DNA of 64,000 bases. Source: an uncultured Roseibium sp. Its GTDB lineage: Bacteria; Pseudomonadota; Alphaproteobacteria; Rhizobiales; Stappiaceae. Numbering within the stretch: position 1 is the stretch's first letter; the number at the start of each line of letters is the position of its first letter. Positions 26,835 through 38,472 of this stretch are shown here, one piece after another. The notes under the pieces were generated by a model. It did not search any database. It saw only the letters and a list, made by a program, of their open reading frames with translations, and was not told the origin of the DNA. Both the position numbers and the translations under genes were made by a program. The stretch lies in contig NZ_CANMFD010000005.1 of assembly GCF_947496995.1 (NCBI RefSeq), positions 425,970 through 489,969 on the forward strand. The letters are read 5' to 3'.

Positions 26835-27266
26835 TCAGGTCTCGGCCACTCTGTGGGAGAACGCCCACAGACGGGCGCCCAGAAAGGAAAGTGCCGGCAC
26901 GATCGCGATGGAGAACAACAGGCCGACGAGATCCGGCCAGGGGGTCAGTTCGAGCCAGAGCGCCAGGACGACCGAATTGAGCATAAACCCGGACAGGGCG
27001 ATCACCAGGAACCGGGTCATGCTTGCAAGCGCCGCGCCCTTGCGGCGCAGATGCGAAAAGCTCCAGAAATAGTGACCGCTGAAGGATACGCCGAAAGCGA
27101 CGAGGAACCCGCAGATATTGGCTGGAAAGGCGGACAGTGTGCCGGTCTCCAGAAGGACAGTGGCGACACCGGCGTGGGTAAGAGTGGCCAGAATGCCGAC
27201 AACGGCGAATTTTCCAACGGCCGCCGTCTCGGTCCGGATCTTCCGATGTCTTGCGTCAGTTTCCAT
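26835..27266 (-). CDS. GtrA family membrane protein
   Basis: A 143-residue protein with four membrane helices and GtrA features (KFAVVGILATLTHAGVATVL, NICGFLVAFGVSFSGHYFWSF, LSGFMLNSVVL). GtrA proteins are proposed flippases for undecaprenyl- or decaprenyl-phosphate sugars. The ATG at 27264-27266 overlaps the end of the GT2 gene by 11 bases, and an earlier in-frame start is less likely. It lies between the synthase (GT2) and transferase (GT39) genes, consistent with the flipping step. Confidence 0.88.
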   Translation of the reverse strand: METDARHRKIRTETAAVGKFAVVGILATLTHAGVATVLLETGTLSAFPANICGFLVAFGVSFSGHYFWSFSHLRRKGAALASMTRFLVIALSGFMLNSVVLALWLELTPWPDLVGLLFSIAIVPALSFLGARLWAFSHRVAET

Positions 27267-28290
27267 CCGGGACCTGCTCCGCCTCACCGGACGCGCCGGC
27301 CGCGTCCCCCTCGATGACGTCCTGAAGGATATAGACCGGCCGCTGTTTTGCCTCGTTGAAGAGACGGGCGATATATTCCCCGATCATGCCGATGGACAGG
27401 AGCTGGACTCCGGAGAAAAACAGCAGCGCGACCATCAGCGACGCATAGCCGGGCACATCGATGCCGGAAACAATGACATGCAGGATCAGGTAGAAGGCAT
27501 AGGCAAATGCGGCAAGCGACACGAAGGCGCCGCCGTAAAACCAGACCCTTAGAGGCAGGGTGGTAAATCCGGTCAGGCCGTCGAGAGCGAAATTCCACAG
27601 TTTCCAGTAATTGAACTTGCCCGTCCCCGCCTTGCGCGGCGGGCGTTCGTAGGGCAGCGCCATCGCCGGAAACCCGACCCAGGCGAACAAGCCCTTCATG
27701 AAGCGGTTGCGTTCGGGCAGTCTCAGAAGCGCATCGATGACGGCGCGGTCGATGAGTCGGAAATCACCGGCATTCGCGGGCATCTCGATATTGGCCAGCC
27801 GGTCGAACAACCGGTAGAACATGCCCGCGGTCGAGCGCTTCATGAGCGTATCTGAAGAGCGGTCGACCCTGAGGCCGTAGACGACGTCATAGCCGGCACG
27901 CCAGCCTTCCAGCATCTGGAGGATCAGCTCAGGCGGATCCTGAAGGTCGGCATCGATGATGACGGCGATGTCGCCCTTTGCGGCTTCCAGGCCCGCGGAC
28001 AGGGCGGCTTCCTTGCCGAAATTCCGCGACAGACCCAGCAGGCGTCCCGGCAAGCCGTCCTTCAGCCTCTGCGCAAGAATGGCGGCCGTCGCATCGCGGC
28101 TGCCGTCGTCGATGAAGACATACTCGTATTTCAGCCCGCTCCGCTCCAGCACCGGCCGGGTCGCGTCGAGAAAATGAAGGATGACGTCTTCTTCGTTGAA
28201 GACCGGAACGATGACGCTGAGCAGTGGCGTGGCGGAGCGTGACCCTTGCCGTCTCGAGACGTAGATGTTCGAAGCTTCTGCTGCTTGCAT
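27256..28290 (-). CDS. GT2 polyprenyl-phosphate sugar synthase (DPM1/GtrB-like)
   Basis: A 344-residue GT2 enzyme. The GT-A domain begins LLSVIVPVFNEEDVI, the DXD region reads VIIDADLQDPPELI, and two C-terminal membrane helices (about 235-260 and 270-295) are followed by a conserved tail GEYIARLFNEAKQRPVYI. It resembles GtrB/ArnC-type synthases that load a sugar from a nucleotide donor onto polyprenyl phosphate at the inner membrane face. The start is placed at the ATG at 28288-28290, with GGGAG seven bases upstream. It is the first gene of the GT2-GtrA-GT39-cyclase run. Confidence 0.9.
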   Translation of the reverse strand: MQAAEASNIYVSRRQGSRSATPLLSVIVPVFNEEDVILHFLDATRPVLERSGLKYEYVFIDDGSRDATAAILAQRLKDGLPGRLLGLSRNFGKEAALSAGLEAAKGDIAVIIDADLQDPPELILQMLEGWRAGYDVVYGLRVDRSSDTLMKRSTAGMFYRLFDRLANIEMPANAGDFRLIDRAVIDALLRLPERNRFMKGLFAWVGFPAMALPYERPPRKAGTGKFNYWKLWNFALDGLTGFTTLPLRVWFYGGAFVSLAAFAYAFYLILHVIVSGIDVPGYASLMVALLFFSGVQLLSIGMIGEYIARLFNEAKQRPVYILQDVIEGDAAGASGEAEQVPDGN

Positions 28291-28401
28291 GACAGGCTCC
28301 CGGGTCCTCACGACTCTAGGGCGTAAACTGACGGAAAATCATGAAAAAGGCCAGCCTCGAAGAATCGGACCGGCCTGTTTCAGTTCGGATGTGGTTGCGG
28401 T

Positions 28402-31170
<2,769 letters not shown>

Positions 31171-31436
31171 GTGGCGGTCCTTCCCTGAAAGGCGGCGCCA
31201 ATGGCAATCCGGCGCCTGCCCATGAAATCGTCTCAATTGCTGTCCACGTTGCCGACAAGCGCAACGCGCTGGCCGGTCACCGCGGCCGAAAAGATGCCTT
31301 CCCGGCCCACGAGCCGGACGCCCGACAGATAAGAGGGGGTTCAATGCTTGTCAACGCCGCTGGAATGGGCAATGTAGCCCAGCCCTCATCACAGGAGGCA
31401 AGAAAGATTACTGTTCCTATAGGTAAAGGACGTCTC

Positions 31437-32300
31437 ATGTTCCGAATTTCGATGCGCAGGCCGGTTCAGGCACTTGCCGTTTCACTCCTGGCCATGTCGC
31501 TCGGATCCGCGACCCTTCATGCCGCCGAGCCGGACGACGTGGTCGCCAAGGTCGGTGATGGAGAAATCACCGAAGCCGAACTGGCGTTTGCAGCCCAGGA
31601 TGCCGGCCAGGAATTGCAGCGTTTCCCGCCCGCTCAATGGCGCCAGCTCCTGCTCGACGCCATGATCGACATGGAATTGATGGCGCAGGCAGCCCGTCAG
31701 GAAGGGCTGGACAAGGACCCGGATTTCCAGAGACAGCTGGATTTCCTCGAGCTGCAGGCATTGCGTAATGCCTATCTTGCCCAGAAAATCGGTGGAACGA
31801 TTTCCGACGAAGACGTTCAGGCGGCCTACGACGCGCAATTCGCCGATTTCGAAGGCGCTGAAGAGCTGCATGCCCGTCATATTCTGGTGAAGGAAAAGGC
31901 GGAAGCCGAAGCGCTGGTCGCTGAACTGGACGGCGGGGCGGATTTCGCCGAACTGGCACGGGAAAAATCCACCGGTCCTTCCGGTCCCAATGGCGGTGAC
32001 CTCGGCTTTTTCAAAAAAGGCCAGATGGTGAAGCCGTTTGAAGAGGCGGCCCTCGCGCTTGAGCCGGGCAGCTACACGAAAGAACCGGTGGAAACCCAGT
32101 TCGGCTGGCACGTCATCAAGCTGGAAGAGACACGCCGCGAGGAAAAGCCGGCTCTTGAGCAGGTTGGCGACTCCCTGCGTCAGCAGATTTTCCGCGATCG
32201 TTACGAAGCCCGGATGGCCGAACTCAAAGACGCCACACCGGTTGAAATTATCGAAGTGGAACCTGCTCAGCCGGCTGAAGACGGCGAAAAGACCGAATAA
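31437..32300 (+). CDS. Exported parvulin-type peptidyl-prolyl isomerase
   Basis: A 287-residue SurA/PrsA-like foldase. It has a signal peptide ending LHAAEP (about residue 30) and an N-terminal chaperone helix region (VAKVGDGEITEAELAFAA and onward). The single parvulin domain (about 135-235) carries LHARHILVKEKAEAE, GGDLGFFKKGQMVKPFEEAA and TQFGWHVIKLEE. It ends in an acidic tail. AAAGGA six bases before the ATG fixes the start. It acts on periplasmic or outer membrane proteins. It is divergent from secA and is followed by a strong terminator. Confidence 0.9.
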   Translation: MFRISMRRPVQALAVSLLAMSLGSATLHAAEPDDVVAKVGDGEITEAELAFAAQDAGQELQRFPPAQWRQLLLDAMIDMELMAQAARQEGLDKDPDFQRQLDFLELQALRNAYLAQKIGGTISDEDVQAAYDAQFADFEGAEELHARHILVKEKAEAEALVAELDGGADFAELAREKSTGPSGPNGGDLGFFKKGQMVKPFEEAALALEPGSYTKEPVETQFGWHVIKLEETRREEKPALEQVGDSLRQQIFRDRYEARMAELKDATPVEIIEVEPAQPAEDGEKTE

Positions 32301-32324
32301 TCGTTCAAACCCGATGGCAATTCG

Positions 32325-32355
32325 ACCCGGCGGCATGCAGCCGCCGGGTTTTCTG
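32325..32355 (+). terminator. Rho-independent terminator after the parvulin gene
   Basis: ACCCGGCGGC and GCCGCCGGGT form a perfect 10-bp stem with a five-base loop, followed by TTTTCTGT. It starts 24 bases after the stop. Confidence 0.88.
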
Positions 32356-32478
32356 TATCTACGGCCGAGGCTTGAAAAGGCTTGCGCCGCTTCAGCGCTT
32401 TTGGGTAGATCAAGCGGCTTCTCGTCCGGAACCGGGTGAAAAGTCGAAAAATTGACCAAGAGTGCCGGAAAAGCTTCC

Positions 32479-33720
32479 ATGTCGACGACCGTTTCCCCCC
32501 TCGCCCCCAAATCCTATCCGGACATGCCGGAGATCGAGGGCGTTCAATTCGCGACCGCTTCGGCAGGTATCAAATACAAGGGCCGTACGGATGTGCTGCT
32601 GGCCACCGTATGCGAAGGCACTACCGTTGCCGGTGTGTTTACCCGGTCGAAATGTTCCTCGGCGCCGGTGGACTGGTGCAAGGCCCGTGTGGGGGCCGGC
32701 AAGGCGCGCGCACTTCTGGTGAATTCGGGCAATGCCAACGCCTTTACCGGCAAGAAAGGCAAGGCCGCGGTTGAGCTTTCGGCGCAAATCGTTTCCGGCG
32801 CGCTTGGCAGCAACGACGCGGAAATCTTCCTTGCTTCAACCGGAGTGATCGGCGAACCGCTTCAGGCTGAAAAATTCTCTCATGTGGTCGAAGATCTGAA
32901 AAACGATCAGGGCAGCGCTGACTGGCTGGACGCGGCCAAGGCAATCATGACGACCGACACCTACCCGAAAGTGGCGACCGCAAGTGTCGATCTGGACGGC
33001 GAGACCGTGTCGATCAACGGCATCGCCAAGGGCGCGGGGATGATTGCGCCGGACATGGCGACCATGCTGTCGTTCATCTTCACCGACGCCGCCATTGCGC
33101 CGGACGTGCTGCAGTCATTGCTCAGCGGGGAAACAGGTGGCAGCTTCAACGCCGTGACGGTCGACAGCGACACGTCCACTTCCGACACCGTCCTGTTGTT
33201 CGCGACCGGAACGGCAAAGGCGAGAGGTGTGGCTCCCGTCACGTCTCTGGACGACCCTCGCGTGGATACCCTGCGTGCGGCGCTTGGGGACGTGATGCTG
33301 GACCTGGCTCACCAGATCGTCCGCGACGGCGAAGGGGCGCGGAAATTCGTTGAAATTCGCGTCGAGGGCGCAGAGAACGACGCGTCGGCGAAGAAGATCG
33401 CGCTGTCGATCGCCAATTCACCGCTCGTAAAGACGGCTGTCGCCGGTGAAGACGCCAATTGGGGCCGCGTGGTCATGGCCGTCGGAAAAGCCGGGGAACC
33501 GGCGGACCGGGACCGGCTGGCGATCTGGTTCGGAGACATCCGGGTGGCGGTCGACGGTGAAAGAGACCCCGCCTACAGTGAAGAGGCGGCTTCGGCGGTG
33601 ATGAAAGAAGAAGATATCGTTATCCGCGTCGACCTGGGCCTGGGCGCCGGACAGGCAACCGTCTGGACCTGCGATCTGACCAAGGAATATGTCGCCATCA
33701 ATGGCGATTACCGCAGTTAG
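32479..33720 (+). CDS. argJ: Bifunctional glutamate N-acetyltransferase/amino-acid acetyltransferase
   Basis: A 413-residue ArgJ, which recycles the acetyl group from N-acetylornithine to glutamate in arginine synthesis. It is made as a proenzyme and self-cleaves before the nucleophilic Thr. Here the site is [11 protein letters not shown] followed by Thr195 (MATML). Other hallmarks are [30 protein letters not shown], and [17 protein letters not shown]. The ATG at 32479 gives the usual length; a TTG at 32452 would add nine residues. The proenzyme site has Asp where Asn is common (PDMATML), a mild variant. Confidence 0.96.
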   Translation: MSTTVSPLAPKSYPDMPEIEGVQFATASAGIKYKGRTDVLLATVCEGTTVAGVFTRSKCSSAPVDWCKARVGAGKARALLVNSGNANAFTGKKGKAAVELSAQIVSGALGSNDAEIFLASTGVIGEPLQAEKFSHVVEDLKNDQGSADWLDAAKAIMTTDTYPKVATASVDLDGETVSINGIAKGAGMIAPDMATMLSFIFTDAAIAPDVLQSLLSGETGGSFNAVTVDSDTSTSDTVLLFATGTAKARGVAPVTSLDDPRVDTLRAALGDVMLDLAHQIVRDGEGARKFVEIRVEGAENDASAKKIALSIANSPLVKTAVAGEDANWGRVVMAVGKAGEPADRDRLAIWFGDIRVAVDGERDPAYSEEAASAVMKEEDIVIRVDLGLGAGQATVWTCDLTKEYVAINGDYRS

Positions 33721-33822
33721 GCCAAGGTCGCATTTCTCGGGGGGGCTCGATACGAGCGCTCCGGGACAATTTTCGTAAATTTGCAGCTTTCGGCCGGAAT
33801 TGCCTAACGGCGATTTAAGCAG

Positions 33823-34248
33823 ATGTCTCAGAACTGGACACCGACCATGACCAAGATCGTACTTGTCGCGGCCTGCGCTCTTGTCGATGTGGACGGGCGC
33901 ATTCTTTTGGCGCAGCGGCCCGAGGGAAAATCCATGGCGGGTTTGTGGGAATTTCCAGGGGGAAAAGTCGAACAGGGCGAACGGCCGGAAGAGACCCTGA
34001 TCCGGGAACTTGACGAGGAGCTGGGCATCACGGTTAAGGAAGCGTGCCTCGCACCTTTGACCTTCGCCAGCCACGCTTATGAAGATTTTCACCTCCTTAT
34101 GCCACTTTTCATCTGCCGCAGATGGGACGGTGTGCCTCAGGGACGGGAAAATCAGGCGCTGAAATGGGTTCGCGCCAACCGGTTGCGGGATTATCCGATG
34201 CCGGCGGCCGATGAGCCTCTCATCCCGCATCTTCTGGAAGCGGTCTAG
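33823..34248 (+). CDS. mutT: NUDIX hydrolase, MutT-type (8-oxo-dGTP diphosphatase)
   Basis: A 141-residue NUDIX protein. The Nudix box is intact (GGKVEQGERPEETLIRELDEEL), with REL-EE metal ligands. The opening IVLVAACALVDVDGRILLAQRP and the later HAYEDFHLLMPLF fit the MutT group that hydrolyses oxidised dGTP. The start is uncertain: an ATG at 33823 or 33847 (MTKIVLV), neither with a clear ribosome site. It is 102 bases after argJ and may be co-transcribed with it, a common order in Rhizobiales. Confidence 0.9.
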   Translation: MSQNWTPTMTKIVLVAACALVDVDGRILLAQRPEGKSMAGLWEFPGGKVEQGERPEETLIRELDEELGITVKEACLAPLTFASHAYEDFHLLMPLFICRRWDGVPQGRENQALKWVRANRLRDYPMPAADEPLIPHLLEAV

Positions 34249-34336
34249 CTGGTATCTGCGTTCAGACCGACGCAGAACATCAGGTCCGGCGATGTGCCGC
34301 GTCCGATCAGCTTGATCCTGGTGGGGAGTGTTCGCA

Positions 34337-34567
34337 GTGTTGAGAACGTCAGCTTGTTATCGGAAGGCCGAGCGCCTTTTGAAGCGCTTTTTCCGGGATG
34401 AAACCGGGTCGACCACCATTGAATACACCGTGATCGCCGCTCTCATCGGAGTTGTCATCCTTGCCGGATTTGGTGCGATCGGAGATTCCCTGAAAGATAA
34501 TATCTACGGCGCAATCACGGAGGCCATTACCGGGGCCACGGGTGGCGGCGAAGAGGACGACACCTGA
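34337..34567 (+). CDS. Flp/Fap-type pilin subunit
   Basis: A 76-residue Flp pilin. The short basic leader ends at DETG; after the Gly comes STTIEYTVIAALIGVVILAGF, with Glu at +5 of the predicted mature protein as prepilin peptidase and assembly require. A Gly/Ala-rich C-terminus ends in acidic residues. The start is GTG at 34337 with GGGGAG eight bases upstream. No tad/cpa assembly genes are in the window, so it is an orphan pilin gene, a frequent situation in Rhizobiales. Confidence 0.87.
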   Translation: MLRTSACYRKAERLLKRFFRDETGSTTIEYTVIAALIGVVILAGFGAIGDSLKDNIYGAITEAITGATGGGEEDDT

Positions 34568-34621
34568 TCACGGCGCTCCTGCCGGGCCTGTCACACAGAT
34601 AGCCGCCAACTGCTGTTGGAG

Positions 34622-35515
34622 TTATTCGCCGATCTTGCGTTCCTGAACACCAAGTGCATCCGCCAGCCTGGATTTGGCCGATCCCGGAGACAGCGGTTTC
34701 TGCTGGCTTTCATGCGGTGCCCATCCCGACAGCGTCACGAGGGCGAATGTCGCCCTGATCCGGCCGTCCGGATCGCTGTGGTTCTGCGCATAAAGTTCCG
34801 CCGCGCGCAGCAGGATCTTTCCAGTGAGAGGCGTCCGGCTGCGGTCCTTCAGCACCGAGGTCGCCCCCATGGCGCGCAAGTCGGCGAGAAGGGCGAACAT
34901 GGTGTCGTAGCGGACTGTGAGTGTGTCCAGATCCGTGACCGGCAGCGCAAAGCCTGCCCGTTGCAGCAACGCGCCGAGATCGCGTGTGTCCGCGAACGGC
35001 AGGACACGGGCCGCCGCCCCTCCCTTAATTTCCAGTTCCGCCCTCGTGAGGCTGTCGCGCAATTCCGTGAGCGTTCCCGCGCCAGGCAGCGTCGCCAGAA
35101 ACAGGCCGTCCGGCGCCAGCGCCCTGCGGATCTGAACAAGACTTCCAGGCAGGTCGTTGACGAATTGCAGGTTCAGAGCTGACACGATCAGGTCGACCGA
35201 CTGTTCCCGGAATGGAAGTGCCGCATCGTCGCAGACGAGATCGGGGGGCGGCAGGTTCGGATCGGCCCGGAACAGATCCGCCCTGATGAGACTTTCCGCC
35301 TTGCCGGATCTTGAAACCGCGCGTGATACAAGGCCGGTATGTCCGCCGAGATCAACCGCCGTGCGGAAGGTGCGATTGACCATCAAGAGGCGGTCTTCCA
35401 GGTCGTCCGCGACAGCCTGCAGGAGGAAGTCGGCACCGGGTTTTGCGGCCCTCAGGGCGCGCTCGCGCCGGGATCGAAAAAGCACCCGGTCGAACAGGTC
35501 TGGTTGTGCGGTCAC
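34622..35515 (-). CDS. SAM-dependent methyltransferase-fold protein (BioC/NDUFAF5-like)
   Basis: A 297-residue class I methyltransferase-fold protein. It opens with LFDRVLFRSRRERAL, characteristic of the NDUFAF5-related group of alphaproteobacteria, followed by the SAM-binding TAVDLGGHTGLVSRAV (degenerate GxGxG) and FLATLPGAGTLTELRDSL. NDUFAF5 acts in complex I assembly by hydroxylating an Arg; BioC methylates malonyl-ACP. Which applies here cannot be settled. The start codon is GTG at 35513-35515. It is divergent from comF. Confidence 0.8.
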   Translation of the reverse strand: MTAQPDLFDRVLFRSRRERALRAAKPGADFLLQAVADDLEDRLLMVNRTFRTAVDLGGHTGLVSRAVSRSGKAESLIRADLFRADPNLPPPDLVCDDAALPFREQSVDLIVSALNLQFVNDLPGSLVQIRRALAPDGLFLATLPGAGTLTELRDSLTRAELEIKGGAAARVLPFADTRDLGALLQRAGFALPVTDLDTLTVRYDTMFALLADLRAMGATSVLKDRSRTPLTGKILLRAAELYAQNHSDPDGRIRATFALVTLSGWAPHESQQKPLSPGSAKSRLADALGVQERKIGE

Positions 35516-35605
35516 GTGAACTCGGCCTTTGTCAGAACATGAGTGGTCACATATGGTATCCGGACCGGAAGGTCAAAGACTTGCCCTTGTCGGCAAGGGC
35601 TCCGG

Positions 35606-36424
35606 ATGCGATTGGAAAGGTCCGCACAGGTGTGGCATTCGCCGTTGATCGGAAAGAACCTGGTCTCCGCTCCCGGAGCGGCGGCGGGGATGGTGCTGGA
35701 CTTTCTGCTGCCCCTGCGGTGCCTATGCTGCGAGGCCAGGGTCGCATCGCAAGACAGCCTGTGTCCAAAGTGCTGGCAGGATATGCACTTCATCGAAAAG
35801 CCATGGTGCCACCGGCTGGGAATCCCTTTCACTTACGATGTCGGGGAGGGGGCCTGGAGCCCCAGGGCGATTGCCTCGCCGCCTGTTTTCGACCGGTTAC
35901 GGTCGGTGGCCTTTTACGAAGGGCCGGCGCGGCAGCTGGTTCTGGCACTCAAATTCTCCAGACGACGCGAGCTCGCCAGGTCCATGGGGTGCTGGATGAG
36001 CCGGAGCGGGAGCGAGTTTCTCGACCGGGACAGTCTCATCATTCCGGTTCCCCTGCACTGGCTGCGCCTGTTGTCGCGCCGCTTCAACCAGTCGGCGGAT
36101 CTGGCAAAAGCCGTTGCGCGGCAGTGCGGCGGTGAGTTCGAGCCGGATCTCCTGAAACGGAAAAAGCGCACACGCCAGCAGGTGGGATTGTCGGCAAAGG
36201 ACCGGCACAGGAACGTCCGGTCCGCATTTTCGGTCGACCCGGCGCGGGTGGGGGAGCTGCAGGGCCGCCACGTTGTCCTGGTCGATGACGTCATGACGAC
36301 CGGGTCTACGGTCTCCGCCTGCAGCAAGGTGCTCCTGGCCTCGGGAGCAGCCTCCGTGAATGTTCTCACCTTCGCTCTTGCCGATCCCTCGGTCCGATCC
36401 GGAGACGGGGGCCTGTCGGTTTGA
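35606..36424 (+). CDS. comF: ComF family phosphoribosyltransferase-like protein
   Basis: A 272-residue ComF protein. The N-terminal zinc-ribbon-like Cys cluster is LRCLCCEARV and LCPKCW. The middle FKFSRRREL-type segment (LALKFSRRRELARSMG) follows, and the phosphoribosyltransferase motif is VVLVDDVMTTGSTVSAC near the C-terminus. ComF proteins support DNA uptake in naturally competent bacteria, but homologues are common in non-competent species. The ATG at 35606 has AAGGG seven bases upstream; the open frame extends 21 codons further. Confidence 0.88.
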   Translation: MRLERSAQVWHSPLIGKNLVSAPGAAAGMVLDFLLPLRCLCCEARVASQDSLCPKCWQDMHFIEKPWCHRLGIPFTYDVGEGAWSPRAIASPPVFDRLRSVAFYEGPARQLVLALKFSRRRELARSMGCWMSRSGSEFLDRDSLIIPVPLHWLRLLSRRFNQSADLAKAVARQCGGEFEPDLLKRKKRTRQQVGLSAKDRHRNVRSAFSVDPARVGELQGRHVVLVDDVMTTGSTVSACSKVLLASGAASVNVLTFALADPSVRSGDGGLSV

Positions 36425-36562
36425 TGCCGGCTCTTGAGTTTCCGTACGGCGAACGCATATAACGCCGGGATTTCTTATCGAACGGTTCGGGCTGGGCAGG
36501 ATGATCCCGCCTAGCCTTAAAACACGTATCCGCCGTTCCGGCAGGCAAAAGGAAAAAAATGA

Positions 36563-36820
36563 ATGGCTGAAGTGGTCATATACACGCGCCAGCTTTGCGG
36601 GTTTTGCACGGCCGCAAAACGGCTGCTGGACCAGAAGGGCGCCGCCTACACGGAATTCGATGCCAGCTTCGATCCGGGTCTGCGCAAGGAAATGGTGCAG
36701 AAAGCCAATGGCCGCTCCACCTTTCCGCAGATCTTTGTCGGCTCCACCCATGTTGGTGGCTGTGACGAGCTGCATGCCCTGGAGCGTGCCGGAAAACTGG
36801 ACGCCCTTCTCGCTTCCTGA
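36563..36820 (+). CDS. grxC: Glutaredoxin 3
   Basis: An 85-residue glutaredoxin that reduces disulfides with glutathione. The active site is CGFC (residues 12-15) where CPYC is usual. The cis-Pro region reads STFPQIFVG, and the GSH-binding HVGGCDEL is conserved. AAGGAA lies upstream of the ATG. It starts 138 bases after comF and is followed by the nitrilase gene on the same strand. Confidence 0.94.
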   Translation: MAEVVIYTRQLCGFCTAAKRLLDQKGAAYTEFDASFDPGLRKEMVQKANGRSTFPQIFVGSTHVGGCDELHALERAGKLDALLAS

Positions 36821-36966
36821 CAGGGCTTCTGAGCCAGCAAAAAGGCGGAAGGTGATCTAAGACTTTAAGATTGATCGTCTTTTCTGCTTTCATATGATGG
36901 CATATGAATGCAGGTTGATGTGGCAACAACCTGATTTTTTCGCACCTACCGGAGGGAAGGCGCCCG

Positions 36967-37821
36967 ATGCCCTCGTTCATCGCAGCATGTATCCAGCTTC
37001 GCAGCGGCAAGACGCCGTCCGAGAATGCCGATGTGGCCGAAGGTCTGATCCGGGCGGCTGCAAAGGACGGGGCGCAATATATTCAGACACCGGAAATGTC
37101 GAATGTGCTGGTGCGCAGCCGCGAAGAGCTGATGGAGCGCATTTCAGAGCCCTGTGACGACCCTTTCCTGGCAATGGCGCGGTCGCTGGCGGCGGAGCTG
37201 GGCGTTTGTCTTCACATAGGCTCCCTGGCCGTTCTGGCCGGTAACGGCAAGGTTGCCAACAGGGCTTTCCTGATCGGGCCGGACGGGGAAATCCTTGCCA
37301 GCTACGACAAGATCCACATGTTCGATGTGGATCTGCCCAATGGCGAAAGCTGGCGCGAGTCGGCCACCTACGAACCAGGCAGGCAATCCGTGGTCGTTGA
37401 CTTGCCTTTTGCGCGGGTCGGCATGGCGATCTGCTACGACATCCGCTTTCCGGCGATTTTCCGCACACAGGCGCGCGCCGGTGCGCAGATCCTCACAGGA
37501 CCTGCCGCCTTCACGCGGCAAACCGGTGAAGCGCATTGGCACGTTCTGCAGCGGGCCCGCGCGATCGAGAATGGCGCCTTCGTCATTTCCGCTGCGCAAG
37601 GGGGGATTCACGAGGATGGCCGCGAGACTTACGGCCACAGCCTTATCGTCGATCCCTGGGGGACCGTGATTGCCGAAGTGAACAACGATGCGCCGGGCCA
37701 CGCACTGGCCAGGATCGATACGGATGAAGTCGTCAAGGCGCGCCAGCGTATTCCCGCTATAGCCAACGAGCGGGACTTCACCTGTGAGGTGGCCCAAGAG
37801 CTGAAGGGGGAAACGGCGTGA
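36967..37821 (+). CDS. Carbon-nitrogen hydrolase (nitrilase superfamily, Nit/omega-amidase-like)
   Basis: A 284-residue amidase with the Glu-Lys-Cys triad: Glu43 in QTPEMSNVL, Lys115 in SYDKIHMFDV and Cys157 in AICYDIRFP. The sequence is close to the Nit1/Nit2 branch that hydrolyses deaminated glutathione or 2-oxoglutaramate, which suits a site beside glutaredoxin. Its ribosome site GGAGGGAAGG is strong. The stop overlaps the GTG start of the DUF1178 gene (GTGA at 37818-37821). Confidence 0.92.
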   Translation: MPSFIAACIQLRSGKTPSENADVAEGLIRAAAKDGAQYIQTPEMSNVLVRSREELMERISEPCDDPFLAMARSLAAELGVCLHIGSLAVLAGNGKVANRAFLIGPDGEILASYDKIHMFDVDLPNGESWRESATYEPGRQSVVVDLPFARVGMAICYDIRFPAIFRTQARAGAQILTGPAAFTRQTGEAHWHVLQRARAIENGAFVISAAQGGIHEDGRETYGHSLIVDPWGTVIAEVNNDAPGHALARIDTDEVVKARQRIPAIANERDFTCEVAQELKGETA

Positions 37822-38333
37822 TCAGATACACGCTCGTTTGCGACAGCGCCCACAGTTTCGAAGGCTGGTTCCGGAATTCCGACGATTTTGAAGCGCAGTG
37901 CGCCCGCCAGTTGGTGGGATGCCCGATCTGCGGTGCGGTGGATATCAAAAAGGGGCTGATGGCGCCTTCGGTATCGACATCCAGAGCCAGGGAGGCGTTG
38001 TCCGCCCCGGCCAATACGGACGAGCCTCCGGCGCAAACGTCGGCGCCTGCACCCGCGGCGCCTGCTGCTGTCTCCATGCAGCCGTCGGCTCTTCTGCCGG
38101 TGGATGTCCGCCAAAAGGAAATCGTCGAGGCGCTGCGCGAGGTGCGTGCCCGCATCGTTGAAAATTCGGAAAACGTCGGTCGGGATTTCGCGGCGGAAGC
38201 CCGCAAGATGCATTATGGCGAAACGGAAGCCCGCAGCATTTACGGCGAAACCACATCGCAGGATGCGGAAGCCCTGCTGGACGAAGGTATTGCCGTTCTG
38301 CCGCTTCCCGAACTGCCCGAAGACAAGAACTGA
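37818..38333 (+). CDS. DUF1178 family protein
   Basis: A 171-residue protein whose N-terminus MIRYTLVCDSAHSFEGWFRN and CPICG are the DUF1178 hallmark (a probable zinc ribbon with CxxC). An Ala/Pro-rich linker and a helical C-terminal half with MHYGETEARSIYGETT follow. The start is GTG, overlapping the nitrilase stop. The function is unknown. The conserved pairing with the nitrilase-family gene and glutaredoxin is typical of alphaproteobacteria. Confidence 0.9.
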   Translation: MIRYTLVCDSAHSFEGWFRNSDDFEAQCARQLVGCPICGAVDIKKGLMAPSVSTSRAREALSAPANTDEPPAQTSAPAPAAPAAVSMQPSALLPVDVRQKEIVEALREVRARIVENSENVGRDFAAEARKMHYGETEARSIYGETTSQDAEALLDEGIAVLPLPELPEDKN

Positions 38334-38400
38334 AGCGTGCCGGCGGGTTGAGGTGACGCCATCCGATTCAGCCGGGCTTGCAGGCATTTCCCGAATAGCA

Positions 38401-38440
38401 AAGCCGCCCGCGCTCATCTGAACGCGGGGGCTTCCGGTTT
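38401..38440. terminator. Terminator between the convergent DUF1178 and phasin genes
   Basis: AAGCC-G-CCCGCG pairs with CGCGGG-GGCTT (11 bp with one bulged G), followed by CCGGTTTT on the plus strand. It sits 67 bases after the DUF1178 stop and between convergent genes. Confidence 0.6.
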
Positions 38441-38472
38441 TCACGACATGGCGTAAACGAAGGCTTCAGCTG

